Assembly: GCA_018819225.1 (NCBI GenBank)
Contig: JAHJQN010000004.1
Span: 130,813 to 194,812, forward strand
Length of the DNA: 64,000 bases
From: Microcaldota archaeon
Lineage (GTDB): Archaea > Micrarchaeota > Micrarchaeia > Norongarragalinales > SBBD01
Reading direction: 5' to 3'
Both the position numbers and the translations under genes were made by a program. Under the pieces are notes generated by a model, which did no database searches, was not told where the DNA came from, and saw only the letters and a list, made by a program, of their open reading frames with translations. Shown one piece after another: positions 1-9,602 of this stretch. Position 1 is the first letter of the stretch. Each line of letters opens with the position of its first letter.

Positions 1-132
1 GAGCGCGATTAACGAGTCGCTTAACGTCGTTTTACCATGATCGATATGAGCGACGATGCCCATGTTACGAATGTTCGGCCGATTGCCCATCAGTTTGGAT
101 ACGTCTTGTACAATGGTTTCCTTTCGTGCCAT
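1..132 (-). CDS. fusA: Elongation factor 2, N-terminal fragment (cut by window edge)
   Basis: Only the first 44 codons lie in the window. The frame begins MARKE, as archaeal EF-2 does, and runs into the G1/P-loop AHIDHGKTT (G-x4-GK-T) of a translational GTPase, preceded by [14 protein letters not shown]-2 drives ribosomal translocation. An in-frame ATG 15 nt upstream (147) is possible, but MARKE fits the family. It follows alaS on the same strand after 137 nt. That gap holds an A/T-rich TATA-like stretch (about 244-256), so it may have its own promoter. Confidence 0.93.
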   Translation of the reverse strand, partial: MARKETIVQDVSKLMGNRPNIRNMGIVAHIDHGKTTLSDSLIAL

Positions 133-269
133 ACCGGTATTCACCATTAATGCATTAATCGAATCAGGCCCCATTCGACCTGCCACTGTTGTTGCAAGCT
201 TTGAAGAAGCAACCGGAAAACAGGAAATAGGTTAAGCAAATGAAGTTTTTTAAACGTTGGGAGATCCGG

Positions 270-2942
270 TTACCGTTTCCCTCGTGCTAAACGCGCCGTC
301 CCACCGCCTGCTGCACCCAATTTCCTTAATAGATCTAACGCGTTCCGGCCACTCTTTTCATGCGCAGCGCACGTCACGACTCCGTGCTCATTATATAGGC
401 ACGCCGAGAATCCGGGAACCGCCGCAATTTGAAGCGCTACTTTCGTTAGCAGCGCAGAAGGTAACGAAACGCATTGTTCGATGTGAGTGCTTTGAATGTT
501 TTTCGCTTGGGAAATCAAGCGGTCAGCCAAATGATCGGCAACGTGCCGGTGCACCCGATCCAATTCATTGCCGCGTTGTTTCCATTCATCAAAAAAGCGT
601 TTAGACACTTTAGGCAACTCCTCTTTCTGAACGGAAAACGCGGAGGATGCGACATCCAATAACTCTTCATGGGTTTGCACGAGTTCCAACGCCTTCAGGC
701 CCGCAACAAATCGAATGCGAATCACGCCATCCTGAACCTGCTCCACGGATTTGATCTTGAAAAAACCGATATCCCCCGTATTGTGAACGTGCGTTCCCCC
801 ACAGCACTGCACATCAAAATCCTTCACGTCAATGACGCGAACCGTTTTCCCGATGGCTCCAGCCCCAGTGTATAAACGAAAACCGTATTTTCGTTCCGCT
901 TCGCCGCGTTCCAAATCATAATGCGTGACGGGAATGCGTTTCAAAATCGTTTCATTAACGAGCAATTCAATGGCGCGAACCTGTTCGCGCGAGGGTTTTT
1001 CATAGTGGGTGATATCCAAATGGGCTTCATGCGTGTCTTTTCGTGCGCCCGCCTGCCAGACGTGACTTCCCAAAATGCGCATGCAGGCTTGCAGAAGCAA
1101 ATGCGTGGACGTATGATGACGCATGATGGTGCGGCGACGCGTTTCATTGACCGCTCCCTGCACGGACTTGCCTACGGCGAACGCATTTGGTTTATCCACG
1201 TAATGCAGGATAATGTCATCCACTTTTTCCACGCGGATAACCCGCGCATTTCCAAGCTCTCCGGTATCATAGACTTGTCCGCCGCCTTCCGGATAAAACG
1301 CGGTGGCTTCCAAAACAATCGCGTCCCCGAATATCGCAAGGACTTTGCTTTTGAAGACCATGGGATCGGATTCGTCATAATAGAGCATCCGCGTTTTAGG
1401 CAGGGATTGAAAGCGCGGGTCCTCCATGAGACCGTGCCTCTTTTTCGACCCCTTATCCATGACGTGCTTTTCCGTTAGCTTATGATAAAAATCCGTAGGC
1501 ACATGCATTACAGATCCGGATTGACGGGCCACCCGCTCGATGATTTCGGGCGTCAAGCCATGCGATTCGTATAAAAGCATCATACGCTCCGAAGAAATGG
1601 AACCCGCTTTAATGATATCCGTTGCGAGCTTCGTCGCTTTATGAGTGGTCTCGTCAAACTTGCGTTTTTCAACGTCCAGAATTTTTCGAGCCGTAACCAA
1701 ATTTTCCGAGAGCTCGGGAAACACGTCGCGGTATTCGCGAGCTTGCTTCTCCATGATATCATACAACTCAAATTGAAATTCGTTGTTTTCAATGAACGAA
1801 AATGCGCGGCGGGCTAAAACGCGCAAATTATAGCCGCCTGCGCTATTGGATGGAAGCGCGCCATCCGATAAGGCAAACAACAACGCGCGTGAATGATCGG
1901 CTATGGCGTAAATATTTTGGAGCGGCAACACCGTCTTCTCAAGCTCCGTTAAAGAAACCCCCAAATCCTTCGCAATACGCTGCTTTTCTTCTTTAACGCT
2001 TTTGACTTCCTCGACATTGAGTTTAGCCGCCAGTTTGGAATATCGTCTAAACAAATCATCGTGTCCTGAAAGTCCGACTTGCTTTTTCATGAAAGCTATT
2101 TCGCGGGGAAAAACCGAGTCATAAACGGATGGAGTGCCATTGTAAAACCAAAGCAACCGCTCGAACCCCCATCCGACATCAATGACCTTCAACGGAAGTT
2201 CCTCTTGTTTTCCGTTACTCCACCGATAATTCATGAACACGGAGTTCACCAACTCGAGGCCGCCGGAAAAGCTTTCCATGGACGGGCCATACGCTGAAAA
2301 GTCGGGCATCGCCCACAAATCCTCAACGTAGGTAATTTCATTCTTAGGAATCTTGAGAACCTGCGTCAGTAAATTATAGTTATGTTGAATGCACTCATCC
2401 ATCCAATATCCGTCTTTTTTTCCTTTGGATTGGAATGCGTGCTGGCCGGCCATCGTAAAACAACTCAAGTGGCGACCGGTCACACCGACATTGGCAATGT
2501 CCACAAATCGGAGGCATATTTGAGGAACCATCAAGGGATTTGCGGGATATTCGAATACCACCTTGCCGCGTTCCAAGCGCTGAAAATCAACGATGCTGGC
2601 AATCGTAAAATACAAGTCATCACGCCACCTGGAAATCACGGGATAACGGGGTATGACTTCATGCCCGGCTTTCTTCCAGAACGAGGCAAACTTCTTCCAG
2701 AATGCAGCGTAATCCAGTTGTTCGCCCTCCCGGCGCTTTCCTATAAATGAATAAGGGTTATGACTGGAATCCCCGCAATTGGACTCTTCAGAGGTACTCC
2801 AGAAAGCATGCCCGCACGTGCGGCACATTTTGCGCGAGAATTCGTTTTTCTTGAACAACTCCACGGAGTAATAGCGAGAAGAATCCTTCGCGAAAGCTTC
2901 GGAAAGCCCTAATTTAGTTGGCATAGGCCCATTAATCATCAT
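270..2942 (-). CDS. alaS: Alanyl-tRNA synthetase, archaeal type
   Basis: 890 aa, full length for the archaeal class II enzyme that charges tRNA-Ala. The N-terminus has the archaeal Cys-rich insertion (CRTCGHAFW, then C and H further on). The aminoacylation domain follows. The editing domain carries HxxxH within HHTSTH near residue 606 and CCGGTH near 711, the zinc-binding Cys/His set that clears mischarged Ser/Gly. The protein ends in a Gly-rich C-Ala tail (GAAGGGTAR). The start is uncertain: ATG 2942 (MMINGP), its neighbour 2939, or ATG 2924 (MPTKLG). It is divergent from the gene starting at 2989 and upstream of fusA. Confidence 0.97.
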   Translation of the reverse strand: MMINGPMPTKLGLSEAFAKDSSRYYSVELFKKNEFSRKMCRTCGHAFWSTSEESNCGDSSHNPYSFIGKRREGEQLDYAAFWKKFASFWKKAGHEVIPRYPVISRWRDDLYFTIASIVDFQRLERGKVVFEYPANPLMVPQICLRFVDIANVGVTGRHLSCFTMAGQHAFQSKGKKDGYWMDECIQHNYNLLTQVLKIPKNEITYVEDLWAMPDFSAYGPSMESFSGGLELVNSVFMNYRWSNGKQEELPLKVIDVGWGFERLLWFYNGTPSVYDSVFPREIAFMKKQVGLSGHDDLFRRYSKLAAKLNVEEVKSVKEEKQRIAKDLGVSLTELEKTVLPLQNIYAIADHSRALLFALSDGALPSNSAGGYNLRVLARRAFSFIENNEFQFELYDIMEKQAREYRDVFPELSENLVTARKILDVEKRKFDETTHKATKLATDIIKAGSISSERMMLLYESHGLTPEIIERVARQSGSVMHVPTDFYHKLTEKHVMDKGSKKRHGLMEDPRFQSLPKTRMLYYDESDPMVFKSKVLAIFGDAIVLEATAFYPEGGGQVYDTGELGNARVIRVEKVDDIILHYVDKPNAFAVGKSVQGAVNETRRRTIMRHHTSTHLLLQACMRILGSHVWQAGARKDTHEAHLDITHYEKPSREQVRAIELLVNETILKRIPVTHYDLERGEAERKYGFRLYTGAGAIGKTVRVIDVKDFDVQCCGGTHVHNTGDIGFFKIKSVEQVQDGVIRIRFVAGLKALELVQTHEELLDVASSAFSVQKEELPKVSKRFFDEWKQRGNELDRVHRHVADHLADRLISQAKNIQSTHIEQCVSLPSALLTKVALQIAAVPGFSACLYNEHGVVTCAAHEKSGRNALDLLRKLGAAGGGTARLARGKR

Positions 2943-2988
2943 GGGAATCCATTTAAGAGTTTGTGCTGAACTTCCTGTAGGTGAAAAT

Positions 2989-3693
2989 ATGCCTCAACAG
3001 AATCCTGAACGGGAAATAACCGGAAGAAGAGAGTACGAACCCGTTTACCGCGCATTGCATTCCGTCTATTTGGAGGAACAAAGATTGAGGAGAACCGTCC
3101 GCGATGATCCAAGGAAATCCATTTCAAGCATGTGGTCGGCAATTAATGCGGCATTCAAACCTCTTGAGAAAAGACATGGCAAAATCATTCTGCCCATCCG
3201 CTCGCAACTATTTCATTTCGAAGAACGTCCACCTAATAACCAAGTTCTTTTTGATTATGAACAACCATTGCATGGCATTGAAAAAAATGAGTCCATTGAC
3301 CCGGAATACGGATTGCGCTTGGCGCGGGGTATTGCGGAAATCGGGGCGTGGATGGCCATGTCACGCATCCGAGCATCTTCCCCTAAAGTGGGAACTGCAA
3401 AAGGAATGAAAGGCAAACAAGTGGGGCAAATAAAGAAAATAACGCGAGAAGACCCGTTAAGCATCATTTCACAAATCCGGGATTTAGTGGAAAGAAGAAA
3501 GCACGGAAGCCGTTTTGATGCCATGGTTGCAATGGCCCGGCACCAAATCAATCAGCACGAAGGAAGATCGGGACCCGAAAGAATCCATTCGGTAAGAATG
3601 AGCCCTTACGAGCCTACCTTCGCGTCCACGGGATATCGCAAAGTATTGGATTTCGTTCGTGAAATAAAAAAACCTGGAAAAAAGGATAGGTAA
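2989..3693 (+). CDS. Hypothetical basic protein, 234 aa
   Basis: Not recognised. I chose ATG 2989 because a GGTGA element sits just upstream (about 2980-2984). The in-frame ATG at 2941 would overlap the alaS start. The protein is soluble, rich in Arg/Lys, with no signal peptide or membrane segment. A central stretch (GLRLARGIAEIGAWMAM) looks helical, followed by a Lys-rich loop. It is divergent from alaS and convergent with the lipid reductase, with only 10 nt between stops. The length of the frame and its codon use match neighbouring genes, so it is probably a real lineage-specific gene. Confidence 0.7.
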   Translation: MPQQNPEREITGRREYEPVYRALHSVYLEEQRLRRTVRDDPRKSISSMWSAINAAFKPLEKRHGKIILPIRSQLFHFEERPPNNQVLFDYEQPLHGIEKNESIDPEYGLRLARGIAEIGAWMAMSRIRASSPKVGTAKGMKGKQVGQIKKITREDPLSIISQIRDLVERRKHGSRFDAMVAMARHQINQHEGRSGPERIHSVRMSPYEPTFASTGYRKVLDFVREIKKPGKKDR

Positions 3694-3703
3694 CGCTTAC
3701 CGG

Positions 3704-4834
3704 CTATTTCAAAATGAAGTCCATGTCGCCACGTTTCTCGAATACGCGATTCAATTGAAGCGTGTTTCCGATCTGCAAAGCGAAGTCGGTTAAAGACGAA
3801 TTGAATAATCGGTAGGTGCGATGCAGACCATAATGAACGTCCAATATGCGTCCGTGTTGTGCCCTCCAACACGACTCGTACTCCAGCGTCTCCTTTTCGT
3901 TGGAAAGAAAAGCCGTCGCTTCCTCCGCAAGGGCGCGTGCACATTTACTGCCAAAAATGACCCCGCCTCCGGTTGTCGCCTTGACTTGACCGGCCGCATC
4001 CCCAACCAATAACCCATAGGCTTTCCCGAAGCGCTTCTGGGTTTGCTTGCGGTACCTCAACGGGATCGTGTAATGGAAATCGAACGTTTTCCTAGCCCCT
4101 TCTATTTGGTCGGCAATCGCCGGATGGGAAAAGACGGCTTTCCGAGCCTTATGAATTTGGGCCATGTCAGTTGTTGCGACGCCGACGCGAATGCGTTCCT
4201 CATTGACGGGTATGGTCCATGCAAAAAAATGCTTGTACGCGTCCGTATCCAACAGTACGTCGACCATTTCCCGATCCGGTACGTTAGCATTTTCAAATTC
4301 GGCCTGATACGAGAGCACGAGATCGCTGGTTTTAAACGGAGGCAACTGCCATTTTTTAGCTGCAAGGGAACCGACGCCATCGGCTGCAATCATTACCTTT
4401 GAAGAAAACGTGCCGTGGGTTGTAAGCGCTTTCATTGAACCATTGGAGGAGTAGTCGGTGACGCGATGGTTGAGTAACAAGTGCGCGCCCGATGAAACGG
4501 CTTGATCCGCGCAAAGCTCGTCGAATTGCTGCCGGTCCAGCACCACTCCTTTGACCGAAGAGGATTTGATCCGCATTTCTTTTTTTCGCGATAAAATTCG
4601 GGCACCCTTTACCTCGTTCAGCAGAATGCGCCGGTAGGGAACGCCGGTCTGGTCCATGCCTTCCTTTGAAAAGATGCCTCCACAGCGATTAAACTTACCG
4701 GCTTTTGCATCCTCTTCCAAAAGAGTCACGTCCAAGCCCTTATCCGATACGTATTTAGCGGACAATGAACCGACGGCTGACGCGCCAATAACCACTACGT
4801 TTTTATTCCTTGGATCCATAGTAAGCGTTTCCAT
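3704..4834 (-). CDS. Geranylgeranyl reductase family FAD oxidoreductase
   Basis: 376 aa. The N-terminal Rossmann motif VVVIGASAVGSLSA, with an acidic end of beta-2 (LLEEDA), binds FAD. CGGIFS is the Cys-containing motif after it in this family, FFAWTIP matches the YxWxFP-type substrate motif, and LLVGDAAGQVKATTGGG is the second FAD-binding GD motif. These are hallmarks of digeranylgeranylglycerophospholipid reductase, which saturates the isoprenoid chains of archaeal lipids at the membrane. A few paralogues act on other polyprenols, so the exact substrate is inferred. ATG 4819 (MDPRNKN) is an alternative start. It is divergent from the membrane gene at 4854 across 19 nt. Confidence 0.88.
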   Translation of the reverse strand: METLTMDPRNKNVVVIGASAVGSLSAKYVSDKGLDVTLLEEDAKAGKFNRCGGIFSKEGMDQTGVPYRRILLNEVKGARILSRKKEMRIKSSSVKGVVLDRQQFDELCADQAVSSGAHLLLNHRVTDYSSNGSMKALTTHGTFSSKVMIAADGVGSLAAKKWQLPPFKTSDLVLSYQAEFENANVPDREMVDVLLDTDAYKHFFAWTIPVNEERIRVGVATTDMAQIHKARKAVFSHPAIADQIEGARKTFDFHYTIPLRYRKQTQKRFGKAYGLLVGDAAGQVKATTGGGVIFGSKCARALAEEATAFLSNEKETLEYESCWRAQHGRILDVHYGLHRTYRLFNSSLTDFALQIGNTLQLNRVFEKRGDMDFILK

Positions 4835-4853
4835 TAAGAAGTGTTAAAACAAT

Positions 4854-5168
4854 ATGGTTGAACCCGTTCTCGTGATTCAAGGCATTATAGGGGGAATCCT
4901 CTTCTTTCTTACGGGATACGTTTTGTCGCTCGTTTTCTTTAAAGAAGGAGAAATCGATAACGTGGAACGCGTCGTGTACAGTATTACATTCAGTATTCTA
5001 ATTCCCGCCATAGCGGTTTTTGTGCTTAACATTCTTTTGAGGATCCCCATTTTTACAACGGAAGGCGTGTATGCGGTATTCATCGTATTGAGCGCTGGAT
5101 CGATAGGATACTTGCATTCCAAGAATCGGAATCCCTTTACTATGCAGCGTAAATACGGAAAACGTTGA
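4854..5168 (+). CDS. Small membrane protein, DUF1616-like
   Basis: 104 aa with three predicted membrane helices (about 8-29, 40-62, 70-90) and a basic cytoplasmic tail. The pattern GYVLSLVFFKEGEIDNVERVVYS resembles the first half of archaeal DUF1616 membrane proteins (GYALSLALFP..E+D.+ER), which are longer. This may be a short version; the assignment is by pattern only. Its TGA overlaps the start of the presenilin-like protease, so the two are probably co-translated. That suggests a partner or substrate role for the protease. Confidence 0.72.
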   Translation: MVEPVLVIQGIIGGILFFLTGYVLSLVFFKEGEIDNVERVVYSITFSILIPAIAVFVLNILLRIPIFTTEGVYAVFIVLSAGSIGYLHSKNRNPFTMQRKYGKR

Positions 5169-6016
5169 TGACCATGCGGTTGGGATCCATTCTCGTACTG
5201 TACTCTTTTCTTAACGTCCAGTTGTTTGCGCTCATTGTCGGAGTTCTATTTATAGTAAGTAATACTCAACCCATTAATAGCGACCCCTCTGCTGTAGAAA
5301 ATTCATTTTCGTTCATGGCGTACATTATTGTGGCGGCCATAGCGATTCTAATTGTTCTGAAATACTACAAGGGAAAAATGTTGTTTTATATCCTGGAATT
5401 AGCGCTCGTATTCATTACGAGTTGGACGTTCTTCTCATTATTTCTGAATGAATCGTATGGGTTGGGACTCGCGATCGTTGCCGTGATTGCGCGCCTCTTG
5501 TTTAAACAGCATCGAAACATTTTCCTTTTATTCTCCTCGTCCGTCATTGGAGCACTCCTTGGGATTTCGTTCGATATTCTCCCGGCGGCCGTGTTTGCGA
5601 TACTGCTTTCCGTATACGATTATGCGGCCGTGTTCTTGACCAAACACATGATAACCCTTGCTGAAGGATTGCGATCCCGTGAAGCCTCTTTCAGCATCTC
5701 GTTCCCCAGTCACGCTCCATCGAAAAGCAAACAGCGTCTTTCCCAAACGCCGAAAAAAGGATATCGTGCCGTGAAAGTCGAGTCCATTGAATTGGGAACC
5801 GGTGATTTGGTGATTCCGGCCATGCTGATCGTGTCGGCCTTGAAGCTATCCCTTGTTCACGCGTTTATCACGCTTCTGGGGAGCGTGGCGGGCATCACGT
5901 TGCTCTTCTACTATATTGAAAAACGGAAGGGATACTGGCCGGCATTACCCCCCATCGTCGGCTTATCGCTCGCGTTCTTGCTCGTTTACATGGGAGTCCT
6001 CTGGTTCATGGGATGA
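5168..6016 (+). CDS. Presenilin/signal-peptide-peptidase-like intramembrane aspartyl protease
   Basis: 282 aa with about nine hydrophobic segments. The three signatures of GxGD proteases are present in order: YD in a membrane helix (SVYDYAAVF, Asp near 151), GTGD (Asp near 213) and PAL (WPALPPIVG, near 258). The two Asp residues form the catalytic dyad that cuts substrates within the bilayer, as in archaeal PSH enzymes. ATG 5168 overlaps the previous stop (TGATG); a TTG one codon earlier is also possible. The loop between the catalytic helices is basic and hydrophilic (about residues 175-200), as is usual. Confidence 0.87.
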   Translation: MTMRLGSILVLYSFLNVQLFALIVGVLFIVSNTQPINSDPSAVENSFSFMAYIIVAAIAILIVLKYYKGKMLFYILELALVFITSWTFFSLFLNESYGLGLAIVAVIARLLFKQHRNIFLLFSSSVIGALLGISFDILPAAVFAILLSVYDYAAVFLTKHMITLAEGLRSREASFSISFPSHAPSKSKQRLSQTPKKGYRAVKVESIELGTGDLVIPAMLIVSALKLSLVHAFITLLGSVAGITLLFYYIEKRKGYWPALPPIVGLSLAFLLVYMGVLWFMG

Positions 6017-6034
6017 AGTGAAGGAAAAAAAGCG

Positions 6035-6847
6035 TCATCCCTTCAGGGCTTTTCGGAACGCGAACGGAATGGCATCCACCAAATCATCCGCGTTATACGC
6101 AATATCCATTTTTTTCTTAAGCAGGTCCCCCGCATAGCCGTTCAAATAACAGGCCGCTTTTGCCGCAAGAAACGCTTGATTATGGCAGAAAAAGGCCGCC
6201 GCCAAACCCGATAAGGAATCGCCGGTTCCACCTTTGGTCATGCCGACATTTCCCGTCACGTTTCGAAACAATTGTTTTCCGTCGGATACCAAGTCGTAGG
6301 TTCCTTTCAAGACAATCGTGCAATCGTATTCGCGTGCTTTTTGAATCACATGAAGGGGTGAAGGAGGAACTCCAAATAATGAATAAAACTCGTTGGTATT
6401 CGGCGTGAGGATCATATTGTTGCGGAGTTCCTGAAGCTTCACCATACGCAACGCCCCCGCATCCAACACCATGCGGGTTCGCGGATAGGATTTCAATAGG
6501 GCATGCAGACGGCTCCGGCATTCTCCCGTGGTCAATACCCCATTGCCGATCAGTACACATTCGCTTCGTTTTATCGCCTCCGGCAGCTTTCGTTCATCCA
6601 CGGCAATAAACGCGCATAAACGGGGTTTTAAGAACCGGATCAATTCAGCATTATCCCGCTCGATGGAATGAAAGTACACCAAATCCACGAATCGCGAGGC
6701 CGCTTTCATGGCAAGCAAGGGGGCTCCGTGATACGTCTTGGACCCTCCAATCACGGTCATCACGCCGTTCTGACCTTTGTGACTGTCCGCCTTATAGGTA
6801 TGAAGCTCTTTCAATATGCTACGGGAAATCAGTTGCGAAGAGATCAT
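6035..6847 (-). CDS. nnrD: ADP-dependent NAD(P)H-hydrate dehydratase
   Basis: 270 aa, ribokinase-like fold. KGQNGVMTVIGGS is the N-terminal signature of the YjeF C-terminal domain, TPNTNEF resembles TPHxGEF, and GGTGDSLSGL carries the catalytic Asp and anion hole. The enzyme repairs hydrated NADH/NADPH by ADP-dependent dehydration. The N-terminal epimerase domain often fused to it (NnrE) is absent here, so the epimerase must be encoded elsewhere. It is convergent with the presenilin-like gene. Confidence 0.93.
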   Translation of the reverse strand: MISSQLISRSILKELHTYKADSHKGQNGVMTVIGGSKTYHGAPLLAMKAASRFVDLVYFHSIERDNAELIRFLKPRLCAFIAVDERKLPEAIKRSECVLIGNGVLTTGECRSRLHALLKSYPRTRMVLDAGALRMVKLQELRNNMILTPNTNEFYSLFGVPPSPLHVIQKAREYDCTIVLKGTYDLVSDGKQLFRNVTGNVGMTKGGTGDSLSGLAAAFFCHNQAFLAAKAACYLNGYAGDLLKKKMDIAYNADDLVDAIPFAFRKALKG

Positions 6848-6887
6848 AACAACACGATTGAATGGTAGAGATAGTGTACGATACTAA

Positions 6888-8129
6888 TTAAAAGTCAAAC
6901 GCAATAGGATCCGAAGAAAGAGTTTCAAGATCCTTTTTTAATTGTTGGATCAGCCGGTTTCGCGATTCCGCCGCAGCCTCTTGCTTCGATTTCATCAAAG
7001 AATATTGTTTTTGAAGATGACCGCGTTCCCATTCTTGGGATCGTTGAACCGATTGTTCTCCTTCCAAATCAAGACGTCGGCGCTCGAGATCGGCTAACTG
7101 CTTATCTATCTCTTGCGTGCGTCGGAACGGTTTATCCACACCGCCTTCCAAAATTCGGCGAATAACCTGCCGGGCTTTCGCGTTCTGTTTTTCGTCGGAT
7201 TCAAGATCACCTTTCTTTAATGATTTTTCGATTTCCGTACACAATTTTAATAAATGAGGATGGCCAGGCGATTCCGCACTTAATGCGTCCCACGCATTTT
7301 CAGAATAATCACGCGCCGTGCGAGCCGTATCCTTTTCCAAACAAACGCGCCCAAATTTGCGGAATAATCGTTGCAACGACGTAATCAGGGAGAGCGCTTC
7401 GGATTTGGCGAGGGATCCAGACGATTGCACGTTAGAGATTTGGGAACGGATATCGCGCAATACCGGTTCAAGCCGTCTAACCTCGGCCGATGATTCAACG
7501 GGCATATTATCAATGGACTGCAATAATTCCGTTAACCGTTTTTCACTTTCCTGAATTTCGCGCTCGGATTCAGCCATTCGTTTCATGGAATCTTGAATGC
7601 GATCAATGCGCTGGATGCGCGGACGAAGGCCGTCCAACCACCTACCCAATGCATCGGTTTTCTTAACCAATTCTTTTAACACGAGACCCATATTCTCAAA
7701 GTCTTCTCGATACATGGCAATCAAGTACCGGTTATCGGATGCGATCTTGTTCAAGTTTTGAAGTTGTTCAAGAACCGACCGTTGAAACGCATCCACGTCG
7801 TGATAATCCGTTCGAGGAGGCACCCGAATTTCTTGGGCCTGGGAAACCCGTTTCAAATAATTTGTTTTCATTTGTTTCGCGATGCGATGGAATGCAATGT
7901 TATCGGATTCCAAGGGCTTTTGAAAAAGGGAGCCCATGATCTCTTGCAAGTGTTTGAAATCGGACTGAATGCCGTCCATGAGCCGCTGGGCGTCTGAAAG
8001 CGTGGGTTGAAGGGACTTTTCCTTTAGTTGGTTGACGAACGAGTCGACATCGGTCCAGGACAGATGAATGGGTTCACGCGGCGGTTCAGGTGCCTTCTGT
8101 TTACGAAATAAGCGATTGAAAAGACCCAT
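6888..8129 (-). CDS. Long coiled-coil protein of unknown function
   Basis: 413 aa, starting MGLFNRLFRKQK, an amphipathic basic N-terminus that could touch the membrane. Most of the rest is heptad-rich, charged helix (about 45-105, 150-250 and 330-405), with Gln/Glu/Arg-rich stretches such as ESEREIQESEKRLTEL. No catalytic motif or transmembrane segment is visible. A scaffold or envelope-associated structural role is possible, but nothing in the sequence decides it. It is divergent from the triple thioredoxin-repeat gene across 154 bp of A/T-rich promoter sequence. Confidence 0.75.
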   Translation of the reverse strand: MGLFNRLFRKQKAPEPPREPIHLSWTDVDSFVNQLKEKSLQPTLSDAQRLMDGIQSDFKHLQEIMGSLFQKPLESDNIAFHRIAKQMKTNYLKRVSQAQEIRVPPRTDYHDVDAFQRSVLEQLQNLNKIASDNRYLIAMYREDFENMGLVLKELVKKTDALGRWLDGLRPRIQRIDRIQDSMKRMAESEREIQESEKRLTELLQSIDNMPVESSAEVRRLEPVLRDIRSQISNVQSSGSLAKSEALSLITSLQRLFRKFGRVCLEKDTARTARDYSENAWDALSAESPGHPHLLKLCTEIEKSLKKGDLESDEKQNAKARQVIRRILEGGVDKPFRRTQEIDKQLADLERRRLDLEGEQSVQRSQEWERGHLQKQYSLMKSKQEAAAESRNRLIQQLKKDLETLSSDPIAFDF

Positions 8130-8283
8130 GACTGTTTCCTATCGCGCGGAACGCTAATAAATCCGCGGTTTTACATTCAAATGAAAACCCGTTCGAGAAC
8201 GTTGGTTTATTATTCGCTCACTAAAACCCATGTTTTTTATTCCTTAGGTTCGTATGGATTTGCGCACGAGGTAGAATCATCCC

Positions 8284-9534
8284 ATGAAAAAACGTCCAAA
8301 ACCATCCAAGAACATGCCCAAAGGAGACCGAAAGGTAGCTCATGAGACATCGCGTCTCCGTTTAACGAAAATGCACGGAATGGGCGTGGCATTGATCGTA
8401 CTCGCATTTGCGGTATTGTTTGTATGGTTTAACGGATTCCCCGGGACCCAACCTGCCGTGACCCCGACACCGCCCGTGGTGACTCCTTCCGCCACGTTTC
8501 CAACCGTTCGACTCGTTAAAATCACCACGAATGATTGCACGGATTGCTTTGATGCGGAACTCATGACCGATGCCGTTAAGCGGACCGGAATGAAAATTTC
8601 AAGCGAAGAATCGGTGGATTACCGGTCATCGGAAGGGCAAACGCTGATCCAAACGCATGCCATTGAAGGCGTGCCGACTTTGCTCGTGTTCGTGAAAGCA
8701 GGGGATGCCGCCGTCGCGAAAGAAATCAGCAGCTTTATGGAAAACAAGGGAGGCGGCGTGTACGCTTTTGATCGCCTCATTCCCATCTACTACGATACCC
8801 AGGCACAAAAAATAGTCGGGAGGATTACCGCGACATTCATTGACGACCCCCGTTGCCTGAAATGCGTGGCATTAAGTTTGGCGCCCATCGAAACGGCTGG
8901 AATCAAAATTTACCGGAAGAACCGGGTGGATTACGATTCCCAACCGGGTCGGGAACTCATCGAAAAATTCAAGATCACTCGCGTACCCTCCCTCATCCTA
9001 TCCTCGGATTATGAGGCGTACGAGAATTTGCGCATCGAATTATTGAAAATTGGAACCGAGGCAGAGGATGGAACGTATATCTTCCGCGATTACAATCCGC
9101 CATTTCGAAATCTCGAAACCGATGAAATTGAAGGGTATGTAAGCTTCATTTACATCGATGATATGGATTGTCCGGGTTGCTATGAGCCGGAAACCCACCG
9201 GCGCGCGATGGAAAACCGGGGCGTGAATCCGGTGTCGGAATCCGTTTACGACGTCAACTCAATCATCGGGAAAGAATACATCGAAAAATACGGTATTGAC
9301 AAAATTCCAACGGCCATTATCTCGCCGGAGATTGGCACGTACCCATCCGTGGCCACCATACTCGAACAAATATTTTCGGAAGAAAAGGATGGATGGTTCG
9401 TGTTTCGGAAGTTCGACGCGCTGCCTACCGCCAATTACCGCGATCTGGAAACAGGAGAAATCGTCATTCATAATGATACGATGAGTGAACTCGTGATCCC
9501 GGTTGGACCCGACGGCGAGATCCTCATCGAGTAA
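8284..9534 (+). CDS. Membrane-anchored protein with three thioredoxin-like repeats
   Basis: 416 aa. A basic N-terminus precedes one membrane helix (about 32-50) and a Pro/Thr linker (TPTPPVVTPS), placing the bulk outside. Three repeats of about 110 residues follow. Each starts with a beta strand and a redox-like Cys pair (NDCTDCF, PRCLKCV, MDCPGCY) and later has an Ile/Val-Pro turn typical of the thioredoxin cis-proline (GVPT, RVPS, KIPT). Each repeat ends with a related strand (YAFDRLIP, YIFRDYNP, WFVFRKFD), showing internal triplication. Probably an extracytoplasmic thiol-disulfide or metal-thiol protein. The next gene encodes a single-domain relative. Confidence 0.85.
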   Translation: MKKRPKPSKNMPKGDRKVAHETSRLRLTKMHGMGVALIVLAFAVLFVWFNGFPGTQPAVTPTPPVVTPSATFPTVRLVKITTNDCTDCFDAELMTDAVKRTGMKISSEESVDYRSSEGQTLIQTHAIEGVPTLLVFVKAGDAAVAKEISSFMENKGGGVYAFDRLIPIYYDTQAQKIVGRITATFIDDPRCLKCVALSLAPIETAGIKIYRKNRVDYDSQPGRELIEKFKITRVPSLILSSDYEAYENLRIELLKIGTEAEDGTYIFRDYNPPFRNLETDEIEGYVSFIYIDDMDCPGCYEPETHRRAMENRGVNPVSESVYDVNSIIGKEYIEKYGIDKIPTAIISPEIGTYPSVATILEQIFSEEKDGWFVFRKFDALPTANYRDLETGEIVIHNDTMSELVIPVGPDGEILIE

Positions 9535-9602
9535 ATAAACCAAATGTATTTATACGTGGAAAGCCGCGGAACGGTATAACGCATTCAATTAGGGGAGTAA
9601 GC

